Of a DNA stretch of 64,000 bases, positions 63,487 through 64,000 are shown one piece after another (within the stretch, counting starts at the first letter, position 1; each line of letters begins with the position of its first letter). This DNA comes from Allodiplogaster sudhausi (Eukaryota; Nematoda; Chromadorea; Rhabditida; Diplogasteridae): positions 2,752,001 through 2,816,000 of the forward strand of contig CALZFC010000043.1 of NCBI GenBank assembly GCA_945643635.1, written 5' to 3'. The translations under genes were made by a program, and so were the position numbers. A model generated the notes under the pieces. It ran no database searches. It saw only the letters and a list, made by a program, of their open reading frames with translations, and was not told the origin of the DNA.

Positions 63487-63950
63487 ATGGCTCCTCAACC
63501 CCCAACAGTCCTTATCACTGGTGCCAACCGCGGCATTGGTCTCGGCTTCGTAAGGCACTTTCTTGGGAAGCAAGACGTGAAACATGTTTTCGCTGCTACG
63601 CGCTCTCCCAATGATGCTACCGATCTCAAGGTGCATTTTCTAACTTCTTGATCAAAGTTTTCAAGTCGCATATACTTCAGGCAATCTCTGATGCGCGTCT
63701 CCATATCGTCAAATTGGATGTCGAAGATGACAACAGCATCATTTCCGCGGAAAAGGTAAGATCATGATGGATTTCCAGGATCATCTTTCAACTCTTGCAG
63801 GAAGTTGCTCGAGTTGTTGGTGACTTGGGCTTGTCGCTCCTTGTGAACAATTCTGGTGTTGCTCTGCCTTATGATATCGAGAAACCGGATCGTGAGGCTG
63901 TTAACAAGACTCTCAGCGTCAATGTGACTGGCACAATCATCACGACCCAG
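63487..63950 (+). CDS. Short-chain dehydrogenase/reductase, cut by window end
   Basis: NAD(P)-dependent SDR, closest in style to the sniffer/carbonyl-reductase-like group common in nematodes. Exons 63487-63630, 63681-63755 and 63801-63950, phase 0 at each junction, give 123 residues. The cofactor-binding motif TGANRGIG lies at residues 11-18, the LDVEDD segment that contacts the adenine ring near residue 60, and NNSG (usual NNAG) near residue 92. SVNVTGT near 115 holds the structural Asn. The catalytic Ser and YxxxK lie beyond the window. The substrate cannot be told. Confidence 0.88.
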
Positions 63951-64000
63951 GTTTCTTGGAATCTGTGAATTCGGGACAATATTCTCACTTCATTCTCACA

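Overview
This is nuclear DNA from an invertebrate, most probably a chromadorean nematode. The signs are many short introns (some only about 34-60 nt), TTTCAG-type splice acceptors, a NALCN/NCA cation-leak channel that keeps nematode/animal family sequence throughout, a serpentine chemoreceptor of the Srg type, and a PI-PLC X-domain protein with a signal peptide. There are no prokaryotic features. The sequence is full of (CT)n/(GA)n microsatellites, both in introns and between genes. Species cannot be fixed from the window; a rhabditid or diplogastrid nematode fits.

Layout from left to right. 1-2660: no gene recognised, probably intron of the next gene. 2661-5437 (-): first 12 exons of the pre-rRNA processing factor RRP5/PDCD11. 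6815-8314 (-): unrecognised Ser/Pro- and acid-rich protein. 8717-9349 (-): secreted proline-rich precursor with two dibasic-QAGF sites. 9755-10204: MITE-like element. 10377-19965 (-): NCA/NALCN channel with all four domains and an EEKE filter. 19966-28377: long microsatellite-rich stretch with no convincing gene. 28378-29606 (-): orphan small membrane/secreted protein. 30044-31021 (-): five-finger C2H2 protein. 31323-32447 (-): orphan type I membrane protein. 32691-34166: foldback transposon with 9-bp target duplication. 34622-36497 (-): ribose-phosphate pyrophosphokinase. 38382-38675 (+): possible small Cys-rich secreted peptide. 38758-44667 (+): Srg-like receptor whose third intron holds a 4.1-kb near-perfect inverted repeat. 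45369-47324 (+): PI-PLC X-domain protein. 47883-50892 (-): hexosaminidase D. 52103-57290 (-): orphan protein with many Trp-rich amphipathic/hydrophobic segments. 58177-62950 (-): DDX42 DEAD-box helicase, 24 exons. 63487-63950 (+): start of a short-chain dehydrogenase, cut by the window edge.

The genes are a normal mix of housekeeping functions (ribosome biogenesis, nucleotide synthesis, splicing-associated helicase) and neuronal or sensory ones (leak channel, chemoreceptor, putative secreted peptide). They do not form one pathway. The most notable signals are two large foldback elements (one intact inside a receptor intron), a set of at least five introns that need GC-AG borders to keep conserved proteins in frame, and several multi-exon orphan proteins. 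Exon borders given here were derived by hand from splice signals plus protein-family continuity; exons outside those named are approximate.
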